Source: Chryseosolibacter histidinae | GTDB lineage: Bacteria; Bacteroidota; Bacteroidia; Cytophagales; Cyclobacteriaceae | Assembly (NCBI RefSeq): GCF_018598225.1 | Contig: NZ_JAHESF010000018.1 | Location: 62,001 to 126,000, forward strand | Direction: 5' to 3' | Length of the DNA stretch: 64,000 bases | Shown here: positions 17,766-25,450 of the stretch, in pieces | How the letters are laid out: the number at the start of each line of letters is the position of its first letter | Numbering within the stretch: the first letter of the stretch is position 1 | The notes under the pieces: model-generated | The model's database searches: none | What the model saw: the letters and a program-made list of their open reading frames with translations, nothing else | What the model was told of the DNA's origin: nothing | Program-made: the position numbers and the translations under genes

Positions 17766-18686
17766 TCACGGATTCTTTTCGAGTTTTTTCGCCAGGTCAT
17801 TCCAGGTCATCCCGCTTTTTACGATGGCCTGGAGCTCTGTATTTTTCTCCAGCAGGTCGCGCGCGGGGGCATAAGCACTCTGCGCACAGGCCAGCGCGGC
17901 GGCCTCGCGTTCTGAAGCTCGTTCTGACAACGCGATGCGCCGGATATCCGGGAAGATCTTTTCGTTGATGAACCTGGCCACACATCGCCAAAGCATGGGA
18001 TGAACGGCGCGGTGGGCAGCCCATCGCTCATGGGCATAGTCAGATAACGTATTGGCCAGTTGCTGGTTCGCCCGCTCATCCAGTCCCACGATGCGGTGGA
18101 TCGGTTTTTCTGTAAAGATCGCCTTCAGCACCAGCTGGTTCCATGCCGGCTCATCCAGGTTTTCGGCGGGAAAAGGATTGTCGCACATGATCGATTCGAG
18201 CACATCGGCAATGTTGCTGCGAATACCTTCTGCACAACGGCTGCGCCAAAGCGCGGGATAGGCCAGCAGCGGCAGCGACGAATACAAGGCCACCTGCTCG
18301 CTCATCTCTGCCGTAGGAAACATGGTCTCTATGGTGCGAACATATTCATCCTGCTTTGTGGCATCGAGGTGCATCAAAAGCCAGACTCGGCTCAAACGAT
18401 CGATGGTCCAGTGCGTGATAGCAAGGTTGGGACGAATTCTCAGGATCTCTGCCTTTTCAGCGTCCGACAGCACCACAGGCTGCTTCCCTGTTTTACGCGG
18501 CGCCGCGCCAAAAGCCATCATGAAGTCCTGCGTATTTCCGCCGTTGATCCGGGAAGCCTTTTCTTCAAGCCAGCGAAATGTATCGGCTGAAACATGACGT
18601 TTGATAACATCTGCCAGCCTCGATCTCAGGGAATTTACATCGAAAGAGAATACGGCCGATCCTCTCTTCTCTTCACTCGTCTGCAT
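17766..18686 (-). CDS. eboA: EboA-domain protein
   Basis: The ATG at 18686 gives 306 residues; an alternative TTG lies 15 nt upstream. It is an alpha-helical soluble protein with DVIKRHVSADTFRWLEEKA, LAITHWTIDRLSRVWLLM, YSSLPLLAYPALWRSRCAEGIRSN and VLKAIFTEKPIHRIVGLD segments that match the EboA domain. The molecular role is unknown; repeated helical pairs suggest a scaffold or HEAT-like protein. It is the first gene of the six-gene ebo operon, so the promoter should lie between 18687 and about 18830, a stretch occupied mainly by family B repeats. Confidence 0.85.
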   Translation of the reverse strand: MQTSEEKRGSAVFSFDVNSLRSRLADVIKRHVSADTFRWLEEKASRINGGNTQDFMMAFGAAPRKTGKQPVVLSDAEKAEILRIRPNLAITHWTIDRLSRVWLLMHLDATKQDEYVRTIETMFPTAEMSEQVALYSSLPLLAYPALWRSRCAEGIRSNIADVLESIMCDNPFPAENLDEPAWNQLVLKAIFTEKPIHRIVGLDERANQQLANTLSDYAHERWAAHRAVHPMLWRCVARFINEKIFPDIRRIALSERASEREAAALACAQSAYAPARDLLEKNTELQAIVKSGMTWNDLAKKLEKNP

Positions 18687-18716
18687 TCTCAAATGTAGCA
18701 AAAAAGGGGAATTCCG

Positions 18717-18830
18717 AAGAAGGTACGATCCCGATAGCTATCGGGAACGAGGTACGAAGTACGTAGTAAGCAGCCCTCAACTGAAACCCTGGCGACCGGG
18801 AAAGCACGTACCTCGTACCTTTCCCGAACG
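18717..18830. repeat. GGTACGAGGTACGA-word repeats with 18-bp palindrome (family B), inverted pair
   Basis: 18717-18765 repeats GGTACGA and AGTACG words around the perfect palindrome TCCCGATAGCTATCGGGA (18729-18746). The inverted form GTACCTCGTACC is at 18807-18820. A 36-nt block (18721-18756) is identical to 38909-38944. It lies between the SGNH gene 3' end and eboA. Confidence 0.75.
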
Positions 18831-18832
18831 TC

Positions 18833-19756
18833 TTATTTAAGCAGTGACGAGATCTGATCGCCGATCTCCCTCGCCTTCTGCTCCGCCTCTTTCATTGGCA
18901 AACCGGTCTTCATACCGGGGCGAGTATGGCCTGTGGCGGTAAGCCACGCATCTTTCATCAGTGCCTGGCGTTGTGACACCAGCTCGAAGATGCGCTCGTG
19001 GTTGGGGTTTGTTTTCAGGAGCGCTTTTACATCAGCGGCATTCTCAGCATCATGCTCACCGAGGTACAGCAAAATGTTTTTGGCGATGACCCAATGGCCT
19101 TCGTCGCCGGGATGAACCGCGTCTTTCGCCAGCACGAAGGTTGAATCTGTTTTTCTTCGGTCGTCGAGATACTTTTTCATGGGCCAGTGGATGTCGGCCA
19201 CTTCCCAGCCAATGCGCCTTTGTTCGAGCAGCCAGTTGCTGTAGGTGTCGAGCACTGCCTCATAACCCGGATGTTTGCCGCTCTGCCCGTCGAATACAGG
19301 AGGTGTAACGTGAATGATCTTTGCACCGCTTTTTACCACGGCATCGTGCAGCCAGTGAATGCCGTCTTTGTATTTCTGAAAACGATCTTCATCCAGCGGA
19401 AGGTAAATTCCATCGTTCATGCCATAACAGGCGAAGACGAGATCGGGTTTGGTTTGTGCCAGCACGCGGGCGAGGCGCTCGTGCAGGTCAGGCCTTGGAA
19501 ACTTGCCACCGGCATGACCCGGCTCCGATAACCCGGAGACGGTTTCACTCGGCAGCCCCACGTTGATGAATTCGATGCTTCGCTGCGGGTAACGCGTGAC
19601 AAAATAGGCTTCCAGGTCTGTGATGTATTTTCCCGCGTAGGTGATGCTGTTACCCAGGAAAAGGATGCGGTGAACCTCCGCCCTGCACTGGGTCAGAACT
19701 TCCGCCCTGCATTGTGTTAGAAATAATGCACAAATAATAAAGATAATTTTCCTCAT
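18833..19756 (-). CDS. Exported SGNH/GDSL hydrolase (carbohydrate esterase-like)
   Basis: The ATG at 19756 gives 307 residues starting MRKIIFIICALFLTQC, a hydrophobic export signal. All SGNH blocks are present: block I FLGNSITYAG with Asn in place of Asp before Ser, block II GLPSETVSGL, block III YGMND, and block V DAVHPGDEGH with the catalytic Asp/His. Such enzymes remove acetyl or other acyl groups from sugars; sialate or xylan O-acetyl esterase is possible in this neighbourhood. The segment LTQCRAEV is present twice in tandem right after the signal helix, from a 24-bp duplication. LTQC is not an ideal lipobox, so lipoprotein status is uncertain. Confidence 0.82.
   Translation of the reverse strand: MRKIIFIICALFLTQCRAEVLTQCRAEVHRILFLGNSITYAGKYITDLEAYFVTRYPQRSIEFINVGLPSETVSGLSEPGHAGGKFPRPDLHERLARVLAQTKPDLVFACYGMNDGIYLPLDEDRFQKYKDGIHWLHDAVVKSGAKIIHVTPPVFDGQSGKHPGYEAVLDTYSNWLLEQRRIGWEVADIHWPMKKYLDDRRKTDSTFVLAKDAVHPGDEGHWVIAKNILLYLGEHDAENAADVKALLKTNPNHERIFELVSQRQALMKDAWLTATGHTRPGMKTGLPMKEAEQKAREIGDQISSLLK
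19674..19721. repeat. 24-bp tandem duplication inside the SGNH gene
   Basis: Units 19674-19697 and 19698-19721 differ at only a few bases and add eight residues (LTQCRAEV) in frame. A partial third copy of the core GGGCGGAAGTT occurs just upstream of the gene at 19770-19780. Confidence 0.8.
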
Positions 19757-19776
19757 AACTTTGGAGCCAGGGCGGA

Positions 19777-19911
19777 AGTTCAAGTTTGAAGTTTCAAGTT
19801 ACAAGTTTCAAGTTCAGCTGCGATTCCGGTTGGTTTACTCCGACAAAGATTGCTGGCTGACGTTGACCTGAGGGACACCAACTTTAAACCTTAAATTTTA
19901 AACCTTAAACT
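19777..19911. repeat. CAAGTTTCAAGTT and TTAAACC word repeats (family H)
   Basis: 19777-19816 is a run of AAGTTTCAAGTT words. 19881-19911 is a run of TTTAAACCTTAAA words. They fill the 156-bp gap between the ROK gene 3' end and the SGNH gene start. Confidence 0.65.
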
Positions 19912-19913
19912 GC

Positions 19914-20780
19914 TCACTCAAACCAGCAGCTTGCAGCGCCCAGTATGGCAGCGTTCTCTCCTGCGGATGCTTTTATGATGGGCACATGAAGCGAACGTTT
20001 CTTCAGGTTGTCCACCACCTGCGGCAGGAAGTGGTCCGATGCCTTGGCAACATTTCCACCGATGATGATGGCCTCCGGTTTGTCCAATTCAATGAAGTGC
20101 GCCAGGAACGCGGAAAAGTCTGATGACCACTCTGCAAACATCTGCGAAACAACATGCTGCTCGTCTTTCAGGCTAAGCAGCTCCCGCACGTCCTTCACCT
20201 GCTTTCCGGTGAGCTCCGTGTAACGTTTCACAAACCACCGGGTGGCGAGATATTCTTCAGCGAAAGAATTCTTGAACGGCAGTCTCCACAGGTCTGCATC
20301 TTGTGCCACGCCGTCGTGATAACGCGCTGTACCGATGCCCGTTCCCAATGTGATGCCGATGGCGTGTTTTACGGGACCGGCTGTACCGGCCACGATCTCG
20401 CCCTGCAGAAAACAGGCTGCATCGTTTTTGAACTTAAAGTGATGGGCCGGCAGCTTCAGGTGCTCGGCGAGCATCTCCTTAACGTTGAGTCCGTACAACG
20501 ACTCGTATTTGGCGAGTCCTTTGATGTATGAAATGCCTTGTTCGTAGTCGAAGGGACCTGGCATGGCAATGCCGATCCTTACCTCCCTGCCGGGATACTG
20601 ATCGATAATGGAAGAAAAACCGCTGCACCACTCCTCGATGATCTGGCCTGCTGGCGCATGCGCGTTCACGTGGCTGCGGGCATGCGAATCCTCCACAACC
20701 TTTCCCAACCCCAGGTCAACAGCAGAAACCGTAATATGCGAACCTCCGATATCAGCACCCAGAACTATCCTCTCTTTCAT
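19914..20780 (-). CDS. ROK-family sugar kinase
   Basis: The ATG at 20780 gives 288 residues. The phosphate-1 motif is LGADIGGSHITV, the catalytic Asp lies in FKFKNDAACFLQGE, the phosphate-2 motif is GITLGTGIGTARY, and the adenosine motif is PEAIIIGGNVAKA. The CxCGxxGC zinc motif common in ROK hexokinases is absent; its place is taken by ADLWRLPFKNSFAEEY. Members phosphorylate glucose, N-acetylmannosamine, N-acetylglucosamine or allose. With the lyase at 28100 an N-acetylmannosamine kinase role is conceivable but not shown. Confidence 0.82.
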   Translation of the reverse strand: MKERIVLGADIGGSHITVSAVDLGLGKVVEDSHARSHVNAHAPAGQIIEEWCSGFSSIIDQYPGREVRIGIAMPGPFDYEQGISYIKGLAKYESLYGLNVKEMLAEHLKLPAHHFKFKNDAACFLQGEIVAGTAGPVKHAIGITLGTGIGTARYHDGVAQDADLWRLPFKNSFAEEYLATRWFVKRYTELTGKQVKDVRELLSLKDEQHVVSQMFAEWSSDFSAFLAHFIELDKPEAIIIGGNVAKASDHFLPQVVDNLKKRSLHVPIIKASAGENAAILGAASCWFE

Positions 20781-20869
20781 GGTCAAAATTTTCGCCAAGA
20801 TATTGAGCAGCGCAATATATTCAAAGGGTTTATTACTTCCCGTACATGTGTTAGGGGGACACCCGAAGG

Positions 20870-20970
20870 GAGCCAGGAGCTGGGGCTAGAAGTCAGGAGC
20901 CAGGAGTCAGAAGTCAGGAGGAGAAGGAGTAAGATTAAGGAGTAAGGAGTAGGTGTGGGGAGTCAGGTCT
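20870..20970. repeat. AGTCAGGAGCCAGGAG-word repeat run (family F)
   Basis: About 100 bp built from the words AGTCAGGAG, AGCCAGGAG, AGAAGTCAGGAG and AGTAAGGAGT. Its end runs into the membrane-Nudix gene and supplies that gene's TGA stop. It lies 3' of that gene and upstream of the ROK gene. Confidence 0.7.
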
Positions 20971-22078
20971 GGGGAATCGCAGTCCGCATTTCATTGGCTT
21001 TGCGAAGCATGGTTTTGTTCTCATCGAAGGTCAATATTTCCATTGCTTTGTCGAAAGTTAACCATTGGCGTTTGCGTGTTTTGTCGATGAGTGTGCCTTG
21101 CCGGAAGTATTGCATCAGGTAGAACCTGACTTTGATGTCCTGGCAATTGTACTGGAACATGGATACACCAAGCTCGCATTTGATCAGGGCCCACACGCCG
21201 GTCTCTTCTTTCACTTCCCGCGTCGCTGCCTCCTCTTCACGCTCACCTTCTTCGATGTGTCCTTTCGGAAGGACCCACCGGCCGCCGGTGCTGCTCTCCA
21301 CAACGAGGTATTCCACTGCCTCGCCGTTTTTTCTGAACACTACACCTCCTGCATGCGTGGTGGCAGGTTCGGCGGGATTGGCAACAGCGTTCGTTTTATT
21401 GTTGCCTTCGAGTGTGATAATATACCAGCAGGCCTGACTCACGGCTTTGGAACGCTGGTCAGCATATCGCCAGAATGCCAGCAGCATCGTACCGAGGCAG
21501 ATCAGTGAAAAGGTAAAATTAAAAGTGTACAGTCCCCAGATGACCAGCATGGCGAGCACGACTGAAAAGCTTCTGAAAAATTTCGAGTCAGCCTCAAACC
21601 GGTTTACCACTGTAATGGCCGGACTCTTGTCCAGTGTCAACCGGGCCTTGCACCACTGGAAGGTATTGATCGACGAAGAAGCCTTCAACGGTCGCAGCAC
21701 ACGCTCTTTGATGGCGAAGGCGCTATTGGCAGCATTGTCCACATCGGTTTTGAAGAGCCAGCTTGCCAGGATACGAACGAGGGGCGAAGACAACTTCTGT
21801 TCCCTGACGAGCTTCTTTACCTGTGCTTTCAAAGTTCCCCTGCGGATAACATCGTAGAGGTGCGTATCCAGCAGCGAGCCGAGTAAAAAAATAAAATGCC
21901 CCGCCATATAACTACTGAAAAGGAATATCACCGTCTGCTCGGTGCTGCTCCGTTTTACCGCGCCGAGGAAATAGTTGATAACGGCATCCTGTGTGATGTA
22001 GGTGAGCAATGCACCCGGCAGGATAATGGAAAAGAATTCCATCAGTCCAATGAAAAACTTATCAGGTGAGAAGTTCAT
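20963..22078 (-). CDS. Membrane protein fused to a C-terminal Nudix hydrolase
   Basis: 371 residues. Hydrophobic segments lie near 8-28, 47-70, 168-187 and 188-204, with a soluble linker between the second and third. From about residue 240 a complete Nudix domain follows, with the box at 273-295 (GHIEEGEREEEAATREVKEETG is 22 residues; key positions Gly273, Glu279, Arg287, Glu288, Glu291, Glu292). Nudix enzymes cleave nucleoside diphosphates linked to another moiety, so this one would act at the inner face of the membrane. The substrate is unknown. The last codons are part of a family F repeat. I do not recognise a named family for the N-terminal half. Confidence 0.8.
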   Translation of the reverse strand: MNFSPDKFFIGLMEFFSIILPGALLTYITQDAVINYFLGAVKRSSTEQTVIFLFSSYMAGHFIFLLGSLLDTHLYDVIRRGTLKAQVKKLVREQKLSSPLVRILASWLFKTDVDNAANSAFAIKERVLRPLKASSSINTFQWCKARLTLDKSPAITVVNRFEADSKFFRSFSVVLAMLVIWGLYTFNFTFSLICLGTMLLAFWRYADQRSKAVSQACWYIITLEGNNKTNAVANPAEPATTHAGGVVFRKNGEAVEYLVVESSTGGRWVLPKGHIEEGEREEEAATREVKEETGVWALIKCELGVSMFQYNCQDIKVRFYLMQYFRQGTLIDKTRKRQWLTFDKAMEILTFDENKTMLRKANEMRTAIPQT

Positions 22079-22416
22079 GGTTTGAGCATTTGGGTTTCTG
22101 CCAATGTATAAATTCCAGGTGGGCTATCGATCAGTTGTGCCAGCGATCCTTCTTCGGCAGGCACGGTCAGGTGGGCAAGGAATTTAGATCAATTTAGTGA
22201 TTCGGGTACAGATACTCAAGCTATGCTTCCGGAAAAGTCCAGTTAGACGTTAAGATAAGCCTCAGATACCCATACAGGATGTGTCGGGATTCTGCCGCAT
22301 ACTTAATTCGAGCGTATGTTTTAACGAGAGCATTTTACTTGAAGGGGATTCCTCGCTCCCCGCGCACCAACGCCACATTCCTCGCTCTGAATGACGGATC
22401 AACGGTGGCTTGAGTT
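22079..22416. other. 338-bp intergenic region with ATTCCTCGCTC repeat
   Basis: No gene is supported. 22347-22398 contains two copies of the words GATTCCTCGCTC and ACATTCCTCGCTC, the second followed by TGAATGACGGAT. This word pattern is familiar from intergenic repeats of Bacteroidota (family L). The remainder should hold the promoter of the membrane-Nudix gene, but no motif could be assigned. Confidence 0.45.
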
Positions 22417-23727
22417 TCACATCTCGATCTTGAAGATCTGCAGGTAACGGCTGTCACCTTCACCGACATATTTATTGTAGGCGAGGATCTTACCATTGTG
22501 ACTCCACGATACACCGATCACAGGCGCTGCTTCGTCTGAAGATTGCGGCGTGAGCTGTACGGATACGCCACTCGCCACGTCTGTCTTCCAAATGGCATTG
22601 CCGGCAGCGAAGGCCAGCGTTGCGCCATCGGGGCTGAGGTTGAACTGCGTTTGAACGGCGTGGCGAAGACGGGTGATCTGGCGGATATCTCCTCCGTTAA
22701 CAGGTACGGAAAAGATCTGTACAATGCCGGCATCATCTTTCATCAGAAAGTAAACAGCAGCTCCGTCGGGTGATGTGCGAAGCCAGAAACGTGGTCCCTG
22801 CAACCCGGGGAATTTGCGGTCAGTGGTATGTGTGATCCGGCGCTGGCTACTCTGCGCTGGCACATTCGGCCTTGACGCCGACGTGCCCTCCAATGGTTTT
22901 CCGGACTGTGACTGCGTAACATTGTCGGGGATATCGGCAACAAAGATCTCCGTAACCACCACACCGTTTTTGTCGCGTACATTTCCCTGGAAGGCGATCG
23001 CTCTTTTTTGCCGGGAACCTGTGTTGTTAACGTAGCCATTGTTACCGATCCAGCATTCATCGAAAGCTTTGTCGACCTCGTCACTGCCGGGCTGCGGGTT
23101 CTCGGTCACGACGGCGGCAACCACCGAAAAATATTCACCCGGAAAATTCTCGCCGCTCTCGTTCGTCACCTTCACATTCCCAAGTGGCGCCATCACACCG
23201 ATGGTGCGGAGGTCTTTCTGAACGCCCTTCGAAGACCGTTCCAGGTTCTCCATCAGGTAATCGTTATAAGTAAAGCTGATCCATTCTCCGTCACCACTCC
23301 AGCTATGGGCATGGGTGCCGCCGCGCAGGGCCCCGGCTACCAGCGGCGCTTCAATGGTGCGGGCCTCGGCGTGCGTGATCCCGTGCGCTTTCTGCTCATC
23401 AAGCACAGCACCGAAACGCCGCGTGAAACCATAGGGCCGCTGCTCGTTACAATTCTCCAGCCCGTGAATGAAGATCAGCTTAGGCGCTGTAGGATGATAC
23501 GCCACCGCCCCCACGCCTGGTCCATGCTCCGTCTGGCCTTTTGTACTGTAAAGCTTAACGACCGCGCCCGTCGCCACATTCACTTTTTCGATGCAGCACG
23601 TTCTGCCGATGTGGGTGATGTCGTTGCGTGTATCGTATGCCAGCCACTGGTCGTCAGCAGAGAATACCTGCGTTGGGTTCAACATGTGTCCGTAAGCTCC
23701 GAAGGTGAGCTGAATCTCTTCTTTCAT
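22417..23727 (-). CDS. DUF3748 (YidR-like) beta-propeller protein
   Basis: The ATG at 23727 gives 436 residues beginning MKEEIQLTFGAYGHMLNPTQVFS; a much longer in-frame extension runs through an intergenic repeat and is rejected. Repeated TolB/WD-like propeller blades are visible (FSADDQWLAYDTR, SWSGDGEWISFTYNDYL, TSPDGAAVYFLMKD, LSPDGATLAFAAGNAIWKTD, SWSHNGKILAYNK). The sequence matches the YidR/DUF3748 group, related in fold to oligogalacturonide lyases, with conserved GPGVGAVAYHP and HAHSWSGDG. No signal peptide is evident at the chosen start. Function is unknown; the gene follows two transporter genes in the same direction. Confidence 0.78.
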   Translation of the reverse strand: MKEEIQLTFGAYGHMLNPTQVFSADDQWLAYDTRNDITHIGRTCCIEKVNVATGAVVKLYSTKGQTEHGPGVGAVAYHPTAPKLIFIHGLENCNEQRPYGFTRRFGAVLDEQKAHGITHAEARTIEAPLVAGALRGGTHAHSWSGDGEWISFTYNDYLMENLERSSKGVQKDLRTIGVMAPLGNVKVTNESGENFPGEYFSVVAAVVTENPQPGSDEVDKAFDECWIGNNGYVNNTGSRQKRAIAFQGNVRDKNGVVVTEIFVADIPDNVTQSQSGKPLEGTSASRPNVPAQSSQRRITHTTDRKFPGLQGPRFWLRTSPDGAAVYFLMKDDAGIVQIFSVPVNGGDIRQITRLRHAVQTQFNLSPDGATLAFAAGNAIWKTDVASGVSVQLTPQSSDEAAPVIGVSWSHNGKILAYNKYVGEGDSRYLQIFKIEM

Positions 23728-23785
23728 GGAATTAGTGGTTTGACAACAAAATGCAAAAATGCAGTAAAGAATGCTAAAATGCAGG

Positions 23786-23904
23786 TTCACGCAGAGAGCG
23801 CGGAGAAGGCGCAGAGGGCCGCAGAGATAAGCGTTTTTAAAACGCACCTGTGTACACCTAAAGAGTAGCATCTGTTTTTCTTTGCGTTCTCCGCGTTTAT
23901 GCAT
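23786..23904. repeat. CGCAGAGAGCGCGGAGAAGGC-type repeat (family K), inverted pair
   Basis: 23786-23829 carries ACGCAGAGAGCGCGGAGAAG and GCGCAGAGG words. 23876-23904 carries the inverted form (TTTGCGTTCTCCGCG). The right arm contains the TAA stop of the sodium:solute symporter gene at 23897-23899. Confidence 0.65.
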
Positions 23905-25426
23905 TTCTGAGTTTTATTCGTGATAACAGGATGCCTGACAGGAAGATGGCGAGTGTGCCGATGACGATCACCATGTTGATGTGCAGGGTATTGCGCAAGA
24001 ATGCGTACTGCTCCGGAAGCAGATGAGAGAACGACATCCACACGATCACCAGAATGCCTATGAGCGTGGCCAGCTTGGCTGTGGTGTTGCCTGACTTCCG
24101 GCTCACCATGCCCAGCAGGAACAACCCGAGCATGCCTCCGGCGAAAATACCTGCCAGCTGCCACCACAGATCGAGGATACTCTTGACGCCGATCATCACA
24201 ATACCTGTTACAATGGCCAGTATACCCACCGTAGCTGTGGAAATGTAAAGCACCCTCATCTCTTTGCGGGGCGTAACATGCGTGTTGATATAACGCTGGT
24301 AGATATCTTTAAGAAACACGGTGGCGCTGCTGTTCATGCCGCTGCTGATGGTGCTCATGGCTGCCGAAAGAATGGCGGCGATGATGAGTCCCAGCAAACC
24401 TGACGGAACTTTGGTGACCATAAAGTAAGGCAACACTTTATCACCGTAGTCAGCAGGCTGGAGCGTGGAAGCTGGCACACCTTTCTCGAACGCTACCTGG
24501 TCCCGCACCGCCGAAGCGAGCTCCGGGTGCTGTTGGAAATACGCGAACAACGCAGTACCGATGAAGAAAAAGACGAGCGATACCGGCACATACCAGTAGA
24601 CACAGAGCCAGATGCTGCGCGACGCCTCCTTCTCGTTTTTAGCCGTGTGATAGCGCTGCACGTAATTCTGGTCGATTCCAAAATTATTCAGGTTGATAAA
24701 AAATCCGTAAAGAAAGATCACCCAAAAAGTTGAGGCGCTGAAATTGGTGAGGTCAAAGCTGCCCAGGCTGAACTTGCCATGGTCGTTGCCGATGGCGATG
24801 ATGTCGGAGAAACCGTTCTTCATTTCGTACACTACCATGCCGAGCACAACAATAGCCCCGATGGTCTTGATAATGCCTTGCGCCACTTCTGTCCAGATCA
24901 CAGCCTCCATACCGCCGAGCATGGTATACGTAATGATGCACACACCGCTCACCACCATGATGGTGCGCATGTCTATGCCGGTAAGCGCCTGCAACGTGAG
25001 CGCGATGCCGAAGAAGATGGAGCCCATGCGCGCCAGCTGGGTAAGCACAAAACAGACCATGGCATACGTGCGCGCCCATGGACCGAACCGGTGCTCGAGG
25101 TGGGCATAGGCGCTGATCTCTCCTGTCTTCCGGTAGAAGGGAACAAAATACTTCGCAGCGATCCAGGCAGCAAACGGCATGGAAAGGCTGAACACAAATG
25201 CATTCCAGTTAGCGCCAAACGCTTTACCGGGAACACCCAGAAAAGTGTTGCTGCTGAGGAATGTTGCATAAAGGCTCAGTCCCAATGCCCACCCGGGAAT
25301 GTGTCCCGAAGCTTTGGTGAACTGTTCCGTGCTGTTGTTCTTCCGCGAGAAATAAATTCCGATGGCGATCATGCCTGCCAGGTATAAAACAATAACGGAT
25401 ATATCGATCAGGGGTAATGCGTTCAT
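23897..25426 (-). CDS. Sodium:solute symporter (SSS family)
   Basis: 509 residues with about 13-14 membrane helices beginning MNALPLIDISVIVLYLAGM. Typical SSS features are GWALGLSLYATFLSSNTFLGVPGKAFG (first conserved helix, sodium site), MEAVIWTEVAQGI, and AAMSTISSGMNSSATVFLKDIY (second sodium-site helix). It imports an organic solute with Na+; sugars, sialic acid and small acids are all possible. It is 24 nt downstream of an MFS transporter gene and near an N-acetylneuraminate lyase, so sialate or a related sugar is the leading guess. The stop codon lies within a family K repeat. Confidence 0.9.
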   Translation of the reverse strand: MNALPLIDISVIVLYLAGMIAIGIYFSRKNNSTEQFTKASGHIPGWALGLSLYATFLSSNTFLGVPGKAFGANWNAFVFSLSMPFAAWIAAKYFVPFYRKTGEISAYAHLEHRFGPWARTYAMVCFVLTQLARMGSIFFGIALTLQALTGIDMRTIMVVSGVCIITYTMLGGMEAVIWTEVAQGIIKTIGAIVVLGMVVYEMKNGFSDIIAIGNDHGKFSLGSFDLTNFSASTFWVIFLYGFFINLNNFGIDQNYVQRYHTAKNEKEASRSIWLCVYWYVPVSLVFFFIGTALFAYFQQHPELASAVRDQVAFEKGVPASTLQPADYGDKVLPYFMVTKVPSGLLGLIIAAILSAAMSTISSGMNSSATVFLKDIYQRYINTHVTPRKEMRVLYISTATVGILAIVTGIVMIGVKSILDLWWQLAGIFAGGMLGLFLLGMVSRKSGNTTAKLATLIGILVIVWMSFSHLLPEQYAFLRNTLHINMVIVIGTLAIFLSGILLSRIKLRNA

Positions 25427-25450
25427 GGTTGATCCGGCGCTAATAAAATA

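Noticed and set aside
20870-20970. GGAG-rich run considered as a riboswitch or ribosome-binding cluster
   Set aside because: It lies 3' of a gene, has the same word-repeat style as other gaps and no conserved riboswitch core.
23728-23904. N-terminal extension of the DUF3748 protein
   Set aside because: The extra 59 codons are translated from a family K intergenic repeat and do not belong to the family; the internal ATG at 23727 is preferred.
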